From assembly GCA_016283095.1 (NCBI GenBank), contig JAEEMG010000025.1:1-39540 (forward strand): a DNA stretch of 39,540 bases. Direction: 5' to 3'. The translations under genes were made by a program, and so were the position numbers. The DNA is from Paludibacteraceae bacterium. GTDB taxonomy: Bacteria; Bacteroidota; Bacteroidia; Bacteroidales; Paludibacteraceae. The notes below the pieces were generated by a model that saw only the letters and a list, made by a program, of their open reading frames with translations, was not told the origin of the DNA and searched no databases. This document shows, piece by piece, positions 17,115-26,700 of the stretch (position 1 is the stretch's first letter; each line of letters starts with the position of its first letter).

Positions 17115-18843
17115 AGTATTCCTTAATTTCGTTGATAAAATTTTCTTTGTTTTTCTGAATTGTTGATACCACATATGGTATTCCTTCAGGATTTTTTTCT
17201 AAACTCCAATTATTGTTGGCAAATACCGATATTGTATGAAGCAAATGGCGGCTTTTGAATTTTTTTGTTTCGTCTTTTGGGTCAGGTGTGAAATAGATAT
17301 TCTTTTTCTCTTCCACAGTTTTTGCTCCAAATTTAGAGTTCTCATTTTTGTATAGAAGAACCAAATTACCAATGCAATGCTCGCTGCCATTTTGGTTAAA
17401 AAATGTCCTGTCAAGCAGTTCATTTGAGGTTTCATTCAATTCAACATCTTCTTTGTTTTCTCCATATACACCAACCATATTCTTTCCTGTTTCATCATCT
17501 TTGTGATAGACTTTAGATTTAGGGAATATGTGTTCTAATGATTTCTGATTCCAAATTGAGAAACAAAATGGTCGTTCCAACCTTGTATCTTCCTCTATAT
17601 TTCGACGCAGGAGTTGCAGAAAGGCGTAATTTTTATCTTCATTGTATAGATTGTCACTTTTTAACGCACTTAACATTTCATATTTTGCTTCTTTTATTTC
17701 TTCATTTTTGTCACCTACAATTACAGTATGAGACAACCCTAAAAAAACAAGCTTGTAGTACTCTTCAATGACTTTTACTTCATCATTTGCAAAATACCAT
17801 TGTACAAAACGTTCCTTGTCTTCATTACCAAGTAACGTGAGTATAGCACCAATTTTGTTGTGAAGTTTTTTATCATCAGCAATACTATTGAACACATCTT
17901 CAAACTTTTTCTGCAGATGACGTAAATCATAAAAAACTTTTTTTGCTAAATGTTCATTATTGTCGCCACGCAATAATTTATCTCTAAACTCCTCAAAAAA
18001 CCTTCCTTCCTTATCAATCTTTCCACCTTTTGATTTCAAGTATGTCTTCACAAGAAGCCCCATAATACTTTTATTTGTATGATAAAACTTTTCCACATCA
18101 TCACGATTCCACCAATAAAGCCATTTATCCCACTCTCGGGCATATTTGCTCCTAAGTAAATTTTGTTCCCAATGTGTCGCCTCTAGTTCCTTTTTATCTG
18201 TTTCTAAATTTTTATCTATGGAAACCAATCTTAGTATTTCCGCTTTAATGATTTCCTCTGTTTTCATATCGGCTTTACTACCATTCATCATAGAGAAAAC
18301 CAATGTGGCCTTATCCTCAGGAATAGTAATATAAAGGAAATTAACCTTCTCAAGGATTTTATCTTTGTCAAGATTGTCTTTTCGATCAGAAATCAATCGA
18401 ATCGTTTTCTTAAAATAGTATATGTCTTGGAAGTCTTCTTTATCATTTTCAATGCACAATTTATCAATCTCATTTGGTGCTTTTTCTTTAATAACAGTGA
18501 GGAATTTTTGAGATTCTTCTCGTATTGGATATTCCATTTCAAATTGTTCTTTATACCCAAGATATGACAGTAACAAATAAAAAAATGTTGTTCGCTGTTG
18601 TCCGTCAATAAGAACTATTTTATCGTCAGATTCGGTTACTGTAATTCCCTGCATGAATAAATCAGTATCGTATTTGATACTATTCTCGATACTTTCCAAG
18701 ACATATTGTACTGAGTTTTTCTCCGAACCTCGCGATTTTCCCCAAATATACCCACGCTGATAAGTAGGAATAACGAATTTCTTCCCTTTTTTTAAGAATT
18801 CTTTAAGAGTTATTGTTGCTTTCTCTTTATACATATTATCCAT
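17101..18843 (-). CDS. DUF262-DUF1524 (GmrSD-like) restriction-type protein
   Basis: 580 residues. The N-terminal DUF262 has IPTYQRGYIWG (about 24-34) and IVLIDGQQRTTFFYLLLSYLG (split by the NTP-site motif DGQQR, about 80). The C-terminal DUF1524 nuclease has LEHIFPKS (about 433) and, after an insert with NELLDRTFFNQ, GNLVLLYKNENS (about 494), the His...Asn arrangement of the HNH-like GmrD core. GmrSD enzymes cut DNA with glucosylated hydroxymethylcytosine, as in T4-like phages; other DUF262-DUF1524 proteins act beside phosphorothioate systems. It is the first gene of the DUF262/DUF262/PLD operon. Low G+C and unusual lysine/aspartate-rich composition suggest acquisition. The target modification cannot be read from sequence. 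Confidence 0.82.
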   Translation of the reverse strand: MDNMYKEKATITLKEFLKKGKKFVIPTYQRGYIWGKSRGSEKNSVQYVLESIENSIKYDTDLFMQGITVTESDDKIVLIDGQQRTTFFYLLLSYLGYKEQFEMEYPIREESQKFLTVIKEKAPNEIDKLCIENDKEDFQDIYYFKKTIRLISDRKDNLDKDKILEKVNFLYITIPEDKATLVFSMMNGSKADMKTEEIIKAEILRLVSIDKNLETDKKELEATHWEQNLLRSKYAREWDKWLYWWNRDDVEKFYHTNKSIMGLLVKTYLKSKGGKIDKEGRFFEEFRDKLLRGDNNEHLAKKVFYDLRHLQKKFEDVFNSIADDKKLHNKIGAILTLLGNEDKERFVQWYFANDEVKVIEEYYKLVFLGLSHTVIVGDKNEEIKEAKYEMLSALKSDNLYNEDKNYAFLQLLRRNIEEDTRLERPFCFSIWNQKSLEHIFPKSKVYHKDDETGKNMVGVYGENKEDVELNETSNELLDRTFFNQNGSEHCIGNLVLLYKNENSKFGAKTVEEKKNIYFTPDPKDETKKFKSRHLLHTISVFANNNWSLEKNPEGIPYVVSTIQKNKENFINEIKEYYGIQ

Positions 18844-19044
18844 AAATTTTGCAATTAGTCCTAATTTTCAACACATCTTCTCCAAATATATCCAAAATAA
18901 TTATTCTTCACAATCTAAAATCAACTATTTTCATATAGCAACAAACATTTACAAACATAACATTGACCTTTCGTGGCACAATTGACGCTTACCATCCTCT
19001 TCTTAAACAAAAGACTCAACGTCGGCAAGGTTTTCCCTTCTTTT

Positions 19045-19088
19045 CCTCACAATATCTCCCTCGCTATCCATGCACAAGCCTCAGCGTC
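19045..19088. repeat. 44-bp direct repeat, left copy (exonuclease 3'-end duplicate)
   Basis: 43 of 44 bases match 20131-20174. It repeats the last 13 codons and stop of the exonuclease gene; the single difference is synonymous (Leu TTG for CTG). It abuts the stop codon of the RhuM-Fic gene. A further decayed piece (CTCAACGTCGGCAAGG, near 19015) lies to its left. Confidence 0.8.
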
Positions 19089-20077
19089 TATTCATTCCTC
19101 TGATTTATCAAATTCACCACCACTTTCACCATCACGTCCTTCTCTTCCGTTCGACTCTCGGCGATCATCAGAGTTAGGGCCACAAGGGTGTTGTCAGCCA
19201 GGCGTTTCGTGCCATCTTCTCGATAGAGGATGCCGTTGTTATGGAGGAACCATAGAAACAACGTGGCGGCAATGCGTTTGTTGCCGTCGCTGAAGGAATG
19301 ATTCTTTGTTACCAAATAGAGTAACATTGCGGCTTTTTCCTCTACACTGGGATAGAGTTCCTCGCCTCCAAATGTCTGGTATATCTGTCCAATACTGCTT
19401 TTGAAAGAGTCATCTTTCTCATTGCCAAAAAGTGCGCTTCCACCAAACTTCTCACGCAAGCCGCTGATGGCTTCCATGGCATTCTCGTATGTAGCGTGAA
19501 AAGGCTCCTGCTTTGTTGTCTTATCAATCGATAGTCGTTCATAGTCATAGTTGTCAAGGGTGTCGAGAGCATAGGTATAATCTGTCACAACCTCGAACAA
19601 GGCTCGTGTTTCGTCCGTAGAAAGCAGAGGTTGGCTCTGAATGGTGCGACCAAGCATGCCCACCAACTGACGCAAATCCCCAATCTGTGCTCTGTGAATG
19701 CGCTGATCAACAGCATATCCTTTGATTAAGTATTCTTTCAACACACGGTTTGCCCATTGACGAAATTTCACGCCACGCTTCGAGTTCACTCTATATCCTA
19801 CAGAGATAATCATATCCAAATTAAAGAGTGGAACTATACGTTTTACCGACCTTTTGCCTTCGACCTGAACCTGTGCAATTTTTGCACAAGTTGAGTTTCT
19901 GTCCAATTCTTCTGACTTGTAGATGTTATTGATGTGACGAACAATAGAAGTTCGATCTGTCTGAAACAATTCTGCCATTTGAGCCTGAGTCAGCCACACA
20001 GTTTCATTCTCCAAACGGACATCAATCTGCGTCTGTCCGTCTTCCGTCTGATAGATTACAAATTTGTTTTCTTCCAT
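19088..20077 (-). CDS. RhuM-Fic fusion (virulence RhuM domain plus Fic/DOC AMPylase-like domain)
   Basis: About 329 residues from the ATG at 20077 (MEENKFVIYQTEDG). The N-terminal RhuM domain (about 1-180) carries the family sequence VWLTQAQMAELFQTDRTSIVRHINNIY and the GYRVNSKRGVKFRQWANRVL core, a DNA-binding-type module. The C-terminal Fic/DOC domain contains NHSFSDGNKRIAATLFLWFL (motif at about 256). This is the HxFxxGNxR motif that binds NTP and transfers AMP or a phosphate group to target proteins. No inhibitory (S/T)xxxE(G/N) helix is obvious. Such fusions are common in Bacteroidales genomic islands near restriction genes. The gene sits between two 44-bp repeats of the exonuclease 3' end. 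Confidence 0.88.
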   Translation of the reverse strand: MEENKFVIYQTEDGQTQIDVRLENETVWLTQAQMAELFQTDRTSIVRHINNIYKSEELDRNSTCAKIAQVQVEGKRSVKRIVPLFNLDMIISVGYRVNSKRGVKFRQWANRVLKEYLIKGYAVDQRIHRAQIGDLRQLVGMLGRTIQSQPLLSTDETRALFEVVTDYTYALDTLDNYDYERLSIDKTTKQEPFHATYENAMEAISGLREKFGGSALFGNEKDDSFKSSIGQIYQTFGGEELYPSVEEKAAMLLYLVTKNHSFSDGNKRIAATLFLWFLHNNGILYREDGTKRLADNTLVALTLMIAESRTEEKDVMVKVVVNLINQRNE

Positions 20078-20130
20078 AATCACAAATTTCTTTTGCTAAG
20101 ATGCTTGCTTTTCGTCGTGTCTCAACTTTC

Positions 20131-20174
20131 CCTCACAGTATCTCCCTCGCTATCCATGCACAAGCCTCAGCGTC
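20131..20174. repeat. 44-bp direct repeat, right copy (in the exonuclease gene)
   Basis: This is the native 3' end of the exonuclease gene (DAEACAWIAREIL plus stop), duplicated at 19045-19088 on the other side of the RhuM-Fic gene. Confidence 0.8.
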
Positions 20175-20699
20175 GGCAAGGGCGTGATGATGGTTTTCTA
20201 GGATGTAGCCACACTCTGCCGCTACGGTGTGAAGCTGATGGTTCTCCAGATATGGGAATGCTCGACGGGCTGCCCATAACGTGTCGTAGAATTCATAATC
20301 AGGATAGTCCATCTGGTAAACTTGGAACACGGCTTTCAAACAGCTCTCATCAAAATTTTTGTTGTGGGCGACGAGGGGGAGTCCTTCTATCAGTGGCTCT
20401 ACCTGCTCCCACACTTTGGGAAACACTGGCGCGTCGTCCGTATCCTCACAACATAATCCATGCACCTGACTGCAACGGTAATTATAGTAGTTTGGCTCGG
20501 GCTGAATGAGCGAGTAAAACTGGTCGACAATCTCCCCGTCTCTCACAATCACAATTCCAACAGAGCAAACTGAGGAGCGTTCATAATTGGCTGTCTCAAA
20601 ATCGATCGCCGCAAAATCACTTAGTCCAACTCGATAATCTTTCGGTTCGGATGCGTTGTGACGTCGTCCCTTATACCATCTGTTATTCATATCTTTCAT
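20133..20699 (-). CDS. DEDDh 3'-5' exonuclease (DnaQ/PolC epsilon-like)
   Basis: 188 residues. The three exonuclease motifs are visible: FAAIDFETANYERSSVCSVG (Asp and Glu near residue 30), LVAHNKNFDESCL in the middle, and HHHALADAEACA (His and Asp near 170). The layout fits single-domain DnaQ-like exonucleases that digest single-stranded DNA or RNA 3' ends; Bacteroidales carry several. The N-terminal 25 residues are basic (NNRWYKGRRHNASEPK), possibly for nucleic-acid contact. It starts 3 nt after the WYL regulator, so the two are co-transcribed. Its last 14 codons are duplicated beyond the RhuM-Fic gene. Confidence 0.88.
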   Translation of the reverse strand: MKDMNNRWYKGRRHNASEPKDYRVGLSDFAAIDFETANYERSSVCSVGIVIVRDGEIVDQFYSLIQPEPNYYNYRCSQVHGLCCEDTDDAPVFPKVWEQVEPLIEGLPLVAHNKNFDESCLKAVFQVYQMDYPDYEFYDTLWAARRAFPYLENHQLHTVAAECGYILENHHHALADAEACAWIAREIL

Positions 20700-20702
20700 A
20701 AT

Positions 20703-21632
20703 TCAATCCTCCTTATAGCTGTCTGACATTCTTTTTATCTTTCCTGCAATCTCTTCTCTGAGCCACTGCGGCTCCAGCACTTCCACCTCTTCCCCATTCT
20801 TCAAAATCTCCTGCTGGAAATCAAACTGAGGTCGGATGTTGAATGTGAAGATGCTGTACTCTTCATTGCGTTCTATCTCTTTCTGCGACTCATGTATCTT
20901 CAGATCACGAATATATTTGGCTTGTATTGCCGTCGCCTTCAATTTGACCATCTGCTTCTCTACGCTCTGGTCGGCTATGATGCCAAAACATCCGTTGAAA
21001 TAATCCTCCGCATTCCAATCCTTCGGCATGACAAAAGTCTCATCTTTCGTGTTAAGTTCACGGATTCGGTCTAATGAATATATCCTCGGACCTTCGTCAT
21101 AATAGGTGCTTTTTGCCACCATATACCATCTCTGTCTGAACAGTTTCACACAATATGGCTGGACATCGAAATTGCTTTCCACATCTTTCCAATAGCTGTG
21201 GTATGTTATGTTGAGCACACGGTTCTCCTTCATGGCTGAGATGATAGGATGCAGATATTCTTGTCCCGACGGGATATATTCCAACAGAATACGATCTTTT
21301 ATACTCTGACTGTTTGCCAGAGCATTGCTGACTGAAAAGGCATTGTATAGCCACGACCGTATTCCATTCTCGTTGATGTCTTCCTCATTCTCGATATAAT
21401 AGCGGTATCTGCCGGAATTCTCATTGGAGATGTCGATGCCAAACATATCAGCTATAGCTACACGCCAATTGTCGAAAGTCCGTTTGGGAAGATCCTCACC
21501 TCTGCTGATATCTTTATCATTGACCCATATCTCATTCAGATCCTTGTATGATATCTTATGTCTGCGATAAATGGTCTCTATCACCCAGACATACTTGTTG
21601 ATCAAACTTTGTCCTCTATCGTTGTTCTTCAT
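20703..21632 (-). CDS. WYL-domain transcriptional regulator
   Basis: 309 residues. The N-terminal part (about 1-85) is a helical DNA-binding region with KRTFDNWRVAIADMFGIDI. The WYL domain (about 120-205) shows LNITYHSYWKDVES, VQPYCVKLFRQRWYMVAKS and RIYSLDRIREL, and a WCX-type C-terminal extension follows, ending FDFQQEILKNGEEVEVLEP. WYL proteins sense nucleic-acid or nucleotide ligands and often control phage-defence or DNA-repair genes. Here it leads the exonuclease gene by 3 nt and probably controls the WYL-exonuclease (and perhaps RhuM-Fic) unit. The promoter was not identified. Confidence 0.85.
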   Translation of the reverse strand: MKNNDRGQSLINKYVWVIETIYRRHKISYKDLNEIWVNDKDISRGEDLPKRTFDNWRVAIADMFGIDISNENSGRYRYYIENEEDINENGIRSWLYNAFSVSNALANSQSIKDRILLEYIPSGQEYLHPIISAMKENRVLNITYHSYWKDVESNFDVQPYCVKLFRQRWYMVAKSTYYDEGPRIYSLDRIRELNTKDETFVMPKDWNAEDYFNGCFGIIADQSVEKQMVKLKATAIQAKYIRDLKIHESQKEIERNEEYSIFTFNIRPQFDFQQEILKNGEEVEVLEPQWLREEIAGKIKRMSDSYKED

Positions 21633-21710
21633 ATTCTTATAATTTTTCTACAAAGATGGGGCAAGGGTACGCCAAATCATGGTGCAGGTTTGAAAAAAGA
21701 TAAAAAAAAG

Positions 21711-21748
21711 GAGGATATATCGCCATTCTTCAATTTTGATATACCCTC
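21711..21748 (-). terminator. Terminator after the DUF4301 gene
   Basis: 11-bp arms GAGGGTATATC / GATATATCCTC on the minus strand (one G-U wobble), 16-nt loop, followed by eight T. On the plus strand the wobble becomes a mismatch. Confidence 0.75.
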
Positions 21749-21775
21749 TTTTATATCTCACGACGTGAATTCAAA

Positions 21776-23290
21776 TCACATCTGATGCTCTTTTCTCAAA
21801 AGATCGTTCACTGTCTTCACTGGATTGAATGTGTCGATAGGCACCTCCACGAAGATTGTGTTCCAGTCGCTCATCGCACCGTTCCACAAACCTGGAAGCT
21901 CAAGTGCCTTCAACGCCTTGCCATCCTTGCTCTTGCTTGAGATGAAACCAGTATTTGGATCGACGAACTTAGTCAAATCATATTTGTCACCCTTATAGTC
22001 TTTCACTCCACATACGAGATCAACAGGGTTGAAATGAGTGGCATCCTTGAATATAGTCATCTGCTCAGGATCATTCTTGTCGAACTGAGCGCTTTCAAGA
22101 ATCTGAAGAGAATGGCTACCGTCAGGATTAACTGCGACGTAAGGTCCACCACCAGGCTCACCCTCATTCTTGACCATACCGCAGACACGGATAGGACGAT
22201 CCAACTTCTTCTTCAAGTATTCAATCTTATTTGCCAGGTGAAGAGGGCAATCAGCAGCGTCTACATGAAGCTTCTCGATTACGAATTTCTCTATCTCATC
22301 CAACTCCTTGTCGCTGACAGAAGCGTTGTTGAGCTTTCTCAAATACTTGAACATCTTCTCCTGATATTCGACAAGAACGCCAGCCAACATAGCCTTATAT
22401 TCAACAGTAGGCTGTTTCAAAGCATCCGGCACAACATTGTCGATATTCTTGATAAAGATGATTTCAGCGTCGATATCATTAAGATTCTGAATCAACGCTC
22501 CATGGCCACCTGGGCGGAAGACCATCTTTCCATTGCTTGAACGGAAAGGTTCATTATTCTCGTCGACAGCAACAGTATCTGTGCTATGACGCTGCACAGA
22601 GAAAGTGACGTCGTATTGGACTCCGAAATTATATTCGTATTCAGCAACCTTTTCAGACAACAATCTGTTGAAATATGTAAGGTGATCCTCAGACACAGTG
22701 AAATGCAAACGAACTATACCATTTTTGTTTTTCGCGTACATCGCACCTTCTGCCAAATGTTCCTCAAAAGCAGTGCGAACACCCTTATCATTTTTATGGA
22801 ATTGTATCAAACCCTTTGGCAAGAATCTGTAGTTCAATCCATTCTGTTCAAGCAACGCATCCAGAACGTTAGTGTAACGCTTCTCTGTGATAAGACGCAT
22901 AACATTCTTTCCATCGTTCTTCAAGCATACTTTATTAAGCTGCTCATAAAAAGCAAACTTCTGGATTTCGCTAATAAACTTCTGCTCAAAGTCTGTTTGA
23001 GGCTCCCCTCCTCTATCTCTGAAAGCAAACAAATCCTTGAACATACGGCTTGCTGCTCCAGATGCAGGTGTAAATTTCAACACATCATGACCTGCGGCCA
23101 AATATTCTCTCCATAATGAGATATATTTATCTTTGCTTTTGTCAGACAGATGTAAAATTCCATCCTCTACAGTGGCTGCACACACAACCTTCAAAAAAGG
23201 AAAACCGTTTTTGAAACAATCCAATTGTTCCGAAAGTTTTTCTTCTGAAATTCCCATCTGCTTCAGCAAATCCAAATCATCCTGTGTCAT
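21776..23290 (-). CDS. DUF4301 family protein
   Basis: 504 residues, full length for this Bacteroidales family. Landmarks are TPASGAASRMFKDLFAF (about 85-100), RFLPKGLIQFHK, VFRPGGHGALIQNLNDIDAEIIFIKNIDNVVP and VCGMVKNEGEPGGGPYV. The GAASRM and GGHGALI loops look like a sugar-nucleotidyltransferase-type nucleotide site, so an NTP-dependent role is plausible but unproven. A likely -7 box (TAACTTTG on the minus strand, 23353-23360) lies 63 nt upstream, and a terminator follows the stop. It is a single-gene unit. Confidence 0.85.
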   Translation of the reverse strand: MTQDDLDLLKQMGISEEKLSEQLDCFKNGFPFLKVVCAATVEDGILHLSDKSKDKYISLWREYLAAGHDVLKFTPASGAASRMFKDLFAFRDRGGEPQTDFEQKFISEIQKFAFYEQLNKVCLKNDGKNVMRLITEKRYTNVLDALLEQNGLNYRFLPKGLIQFHKNDKGVRTAFEEHLAEGAMYAKNKNGIVRLHFTVSEDHLTYFNRLLSEKVAEYEYNFGVQYDVTFSVQRHSTDTVAVDENNEPFRSSNGKMVFRPGGHGALIQNLNDIDAEIIFIKNIDNVVPDALKQPTVEYKAMLAGVLVEYQEKMFKYLRKLNNASVSDKELDEIEKFVIEKLHVDAADCPLHLANKIEYLKKKLDRPIRVCGMVKNEGEPGGGPYVAVNPDGSHSLQILESAQFDKNDPEQMTIFKDATHFNPVDLVCGVKDYKGDKYDLTKFVDPNTGFISSKSKDGKALKALELPGLWNGAMSDWNTIFVEVPIDTFNPVKTVNDLLRKEHQM

Positions 23291-23470
23291 ATCCTAAAAA
23301 TTTGCGTATCCTAAATCTTTGTCCTAAAATTAAACCTATTTCACGAACAATGCAAAGTTATAAGAGAAAAAGATAATAAAAAAGTTTTCAATGACAAATA
23401 AACTATGCTACTCAACAACTTTTAACATTTTTTAATTTATAAATTTATTCAGTTTTCAAGCAGGGGTCAT

Positions 23471-23565
23471 ATTCAGGAAGTCCTCATATAAAATTTCATT
23501 AAGTGCTCGCCTATGGCTCTCACTGCAGAGGGGGAATGTCAGGGTGTTCCGCCCTTAACAATCTT
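23471..23565. repeat. Dispersed intergenic repeat, copy 3 (truncated, degenerate)
   Basis: It corresponds to the right half of copy 2: a stretch GGAAGTC...TTCATTAAGTGCTCGCC, the CTATGGCTCTCACTGCAGAG hairpin unit, and a worn terminal repeat (GTTCCGCCCTTAACAATCTT). The left terminal repeat is missing. It lies in the 503-bp space between divergent genes, which also holds a -7 box for DUF4301, a possible small RNA and the promoter of the next operon. Confidence 0.65.
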
Positions 23566-23600
23566 TATTTTATCGTGCTTTGAAATCTATAGCATTTTAC

Positions 23601-23697
23601 AAAAAAACAAGCACCTCTATTCCCATAGAAATGCTTGGATAATTAATCACATAAAACGAACTGAAATATTACTACTTAATCTTGTCTTATAAAAGAC
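23601..23697 (-). ncRNA. Candidate small RNA
   Basis: On the minus strand TATATTCG (23702-23709) resembles a -7 box, with TTG about 22 nt farther up. A transcript starting near 23697 would open with a hairpin (GTCTT TTAT AAGAC). It would end with a 13-bp stem (CAAGCATTTCTAT pairing with ATAGAGGTGCTTG through two U-G wobbles) and seven T, a strong intrinsic terminator. On the plus strand those two pairs are C-A mismatches and no T run follows. No gene on this strand ends here, so the terminator must belong to a short transcript of about 97 nt. No RNA family is recognised. Confidence 0.4.
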
Positions 23698-23736
23698 GGT
23701 GCGAATATAAGCATTATTTTAATTCGACATTCAAGA

Positions 23737-23770
23737 TTTTTGTATAAAAATTGATTTTATGCTATATTTG
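23737..23770 (+). promoter_or_regulatory. Promoter of the amidase/glycosyltransferase operon
   Basis: TTTTTG (23737-23742), 20 nt, then TATATTTG (23763-23770): a good match to the Bacteroidales consensus. The predicted start near 23777 leaves a leader of about 17 nt before the GTG. Confidence 0.65.
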
Positions 23771-23793
23771 CACACATATTAAGAATCTAAGAC

Positions 23794-26700
23794 GTGACAC
23801 GACGATTATACGGTATTTTTTTATTCTTAGCTATTTGCATCAGCATAGCGGCACAAAAAACGGACGGTTCAATCAACAGTTCGCTTGATAGTGTCTTTAT
23901 GTGGTTCAGGGAGGCAAACTATCCGACTTTGCGATTCGGAAACCTTAAAGTTGACAATTACAGCGCAAGTCTGAGCGACTCTCTAATCCAAATTTCCCTC
24001 AGCAAACCTTTCAGAAATGTCAATTACAGAGAAGACGCAATCAAAGCGTTGAAAGACAGCATCAGCAAAAATCTTCCTGCCCCATATACTAATTTCGATG
24101 TCGAGCTATACATCTCTTCTAAAAATATTTATGACTATGTCCCTAATGATATGCGTAAAGAGACAAAAAAAGACAAGTCTCGAATACTCAATCTCAGGAA
24201 CAGAGACAAAGATGAATTAAAGAATGTGGTCACAAAAGTTGGTGCTCCATGTGCGCCAACCGCCGGTCTGCAGGGCCGACACATCGCTCTATGGGCAAGT
24301 CACGGCTACTATTTCGAACCGTCACAAAACCTTTGGATTCTGCAACGTCCTCGCTTCTGGGGAATCTCCGAAGACACTTATACCCCTTCGGTCGTTTTAC
24401 CTTATCTGATTCCGATGTTGGAAAACGCTGGAGCTAACGTTTTTTATCCAAGAGAAAGGGATGTACAGAAGAATGAGGTAATTGTGGATTTTGAAACAGC
24501 GAAGACCACTGAATACGTGGAAGAAAATGCCCGTCGCGCCAAATGGCACAATCCAAACCCAGATAGAGTCGACACAACAGGTTTCGCTCAAAAGAAAAAG
24601 ATATATCGTCATGGAGAAAATCCGTTTGAAGACGGTTCTTATCGCGTGATCCGTTCCCATCCTAACGGTTCAGCTTACACTGACTGGATTCCTGAGATTC
24701 CTGAAGATGGAGAATATGCGGTTTATGTGTCATATAAGACTGTTTCCAAAAGCACTGAAGATGCCCACTACACTGTCTACCATACTGGTGGAGAAACGGA
24801 GTTTGTGGTAGACCAGACTAAAGGTGGCGGCACGTGGATTTACCTCGGCACATTCAAGTTCAAAGTCGGATCACATCCGGAGATGGGCAAGGTACGTCTG
24901 ACTAACCAAAGTGAAGAAAAAGGCAATCATGTCACTGCTGACGCTGTGAAATTCGGAGGCGGAGTCGGATGTGTGGAGAGAAGCATCGCTCCTATCCCTG
25001 GTGCTCCAGATCCTTTCTTTTTCACAAGTGAAAAGCCAAAATATCTGGAATGCGCTCGCTACTGGCTACAGATGGCCGGATTCTCCGACAGCGTCTACTG
25101 CGGCCAGAACAACGAATACAAAACAGACTACATGAGCCGTGCCATTTGGGTGAACGCTCTGTCGGGAGGCTCGCGTCTCAACAAAAAAACAAAAGGAATT
25201 GGCATACCTATCGACTTGGCTCTTGCCCTACATACTGATGCCGGAATCGACACGTCTACGGTCGGCTCACTGGCAATATTCCTGACAAGCGATATGGGAA
25301 AAACGGAATACCCTACCGGTCTTTCCCGTATGGCATCACGTGATTTCGCAGACATGGTGGAATCACAGGTGGTCGAGGACATCAAAAAAGTATATTGTCC
25401 AGACTGGCACAACCGTGGTTTGAGAGACGAGGCCTATTACGAGGCAAGAGTGCCTGAGGTCCCTACTATGTTGCTTGAACTTCTGTCGCATCAGAACTTT
25501 GAAGATATGAAGTATGCGTTCGACCCTGAATTCAAGTTTACCGTCGCACGCTCCATCTACAAGGCTGTCATAAAATTCATAGCCAGCATCAACAAGATAG
25601 AGGACTATGAGTTCACTCCACTCGCACCATCCCACTTCTCAATTGATTTCAGTGGAGACAAAATAAATTTATCATGGAGACCGACAAAAGACAGTCTCGA
25701 ACCTTCCGTCACAACAGACGGATACATTCTCTACACAGCAATCGGAGACAACGGGTTCAACAACGGAATCTATTTGGAAAGCAACAAATACTCAATGGAG
25801 ATGCGCAAAGATTCCATATACAGGTTCAAAGTGACTGCGGTCAACAGAGGTGGAGAAAGTTTCCCTACTGAGATTTTGTCCGCATGTATAGCCGACAAAG
25901 AGAAAGGAAGAGTACTGATCGTGAATGGATTCAACCGTGTGTCCGGACCAGAATTCTTTGAAGATTCTCTGTCAGGTGGATTTGTAGACAGCAAAGACCC
26001 AGGAGTGCCTTACATAAGAGACATATCTAAAACCGGCAGTCAAACTAATTTTACAAAAAGTGACCCGTACATCTCCAACGACCAACCTGGATTTGGAGCA
26101 TGTGGTAAAAATCTGGAAGGCCAGATCATAGCAGGAAACTCATTCAACTATCCATACGTGCACGGAAAAGCTCTGCACGCACTAGGATTCAGTTTCGTTT
26201 CAACGAGCGACGAAGCGTTTGAGTCATATAATAACGTCGACAAAAACCGTTTCTGTTTGGTGGACTACATCCTTGGAATGGAGAAAGAGACAAAATGTGG
26301 AATGCAAAAACGTTACAACGTGCTGAATTATGCCACACGAAAAAGATTGTCGAAATATCTGTTATCTGGAGGAAACCTCTTCATGTCTGGAGCATACATC
26401 ATGTCGGAACTTGAAGAGACAAAAGCTGAATACCCTTCCGTAGCGAAATTCGCCAATGAGGTTTTGGGTGTCAAACTAAAAGCAGCGACAGCGGACATTC
26501 TATGGTGTAAGACTCATGCTATCGAGTATCTGACTCCACTACCAAAAAGTGATATCCAACTTAGTCAGATACAAAGTTCATTCAGCATCAAGAATGACTT
26601 CAAACGTAGCTATAAGTTCAACAACAGGCCAAGTGAACGCCAATACACAGTAGCGTCGCCTAACATTCTCGACAAAGGCAATCCAAACGCATTTGTCGTG

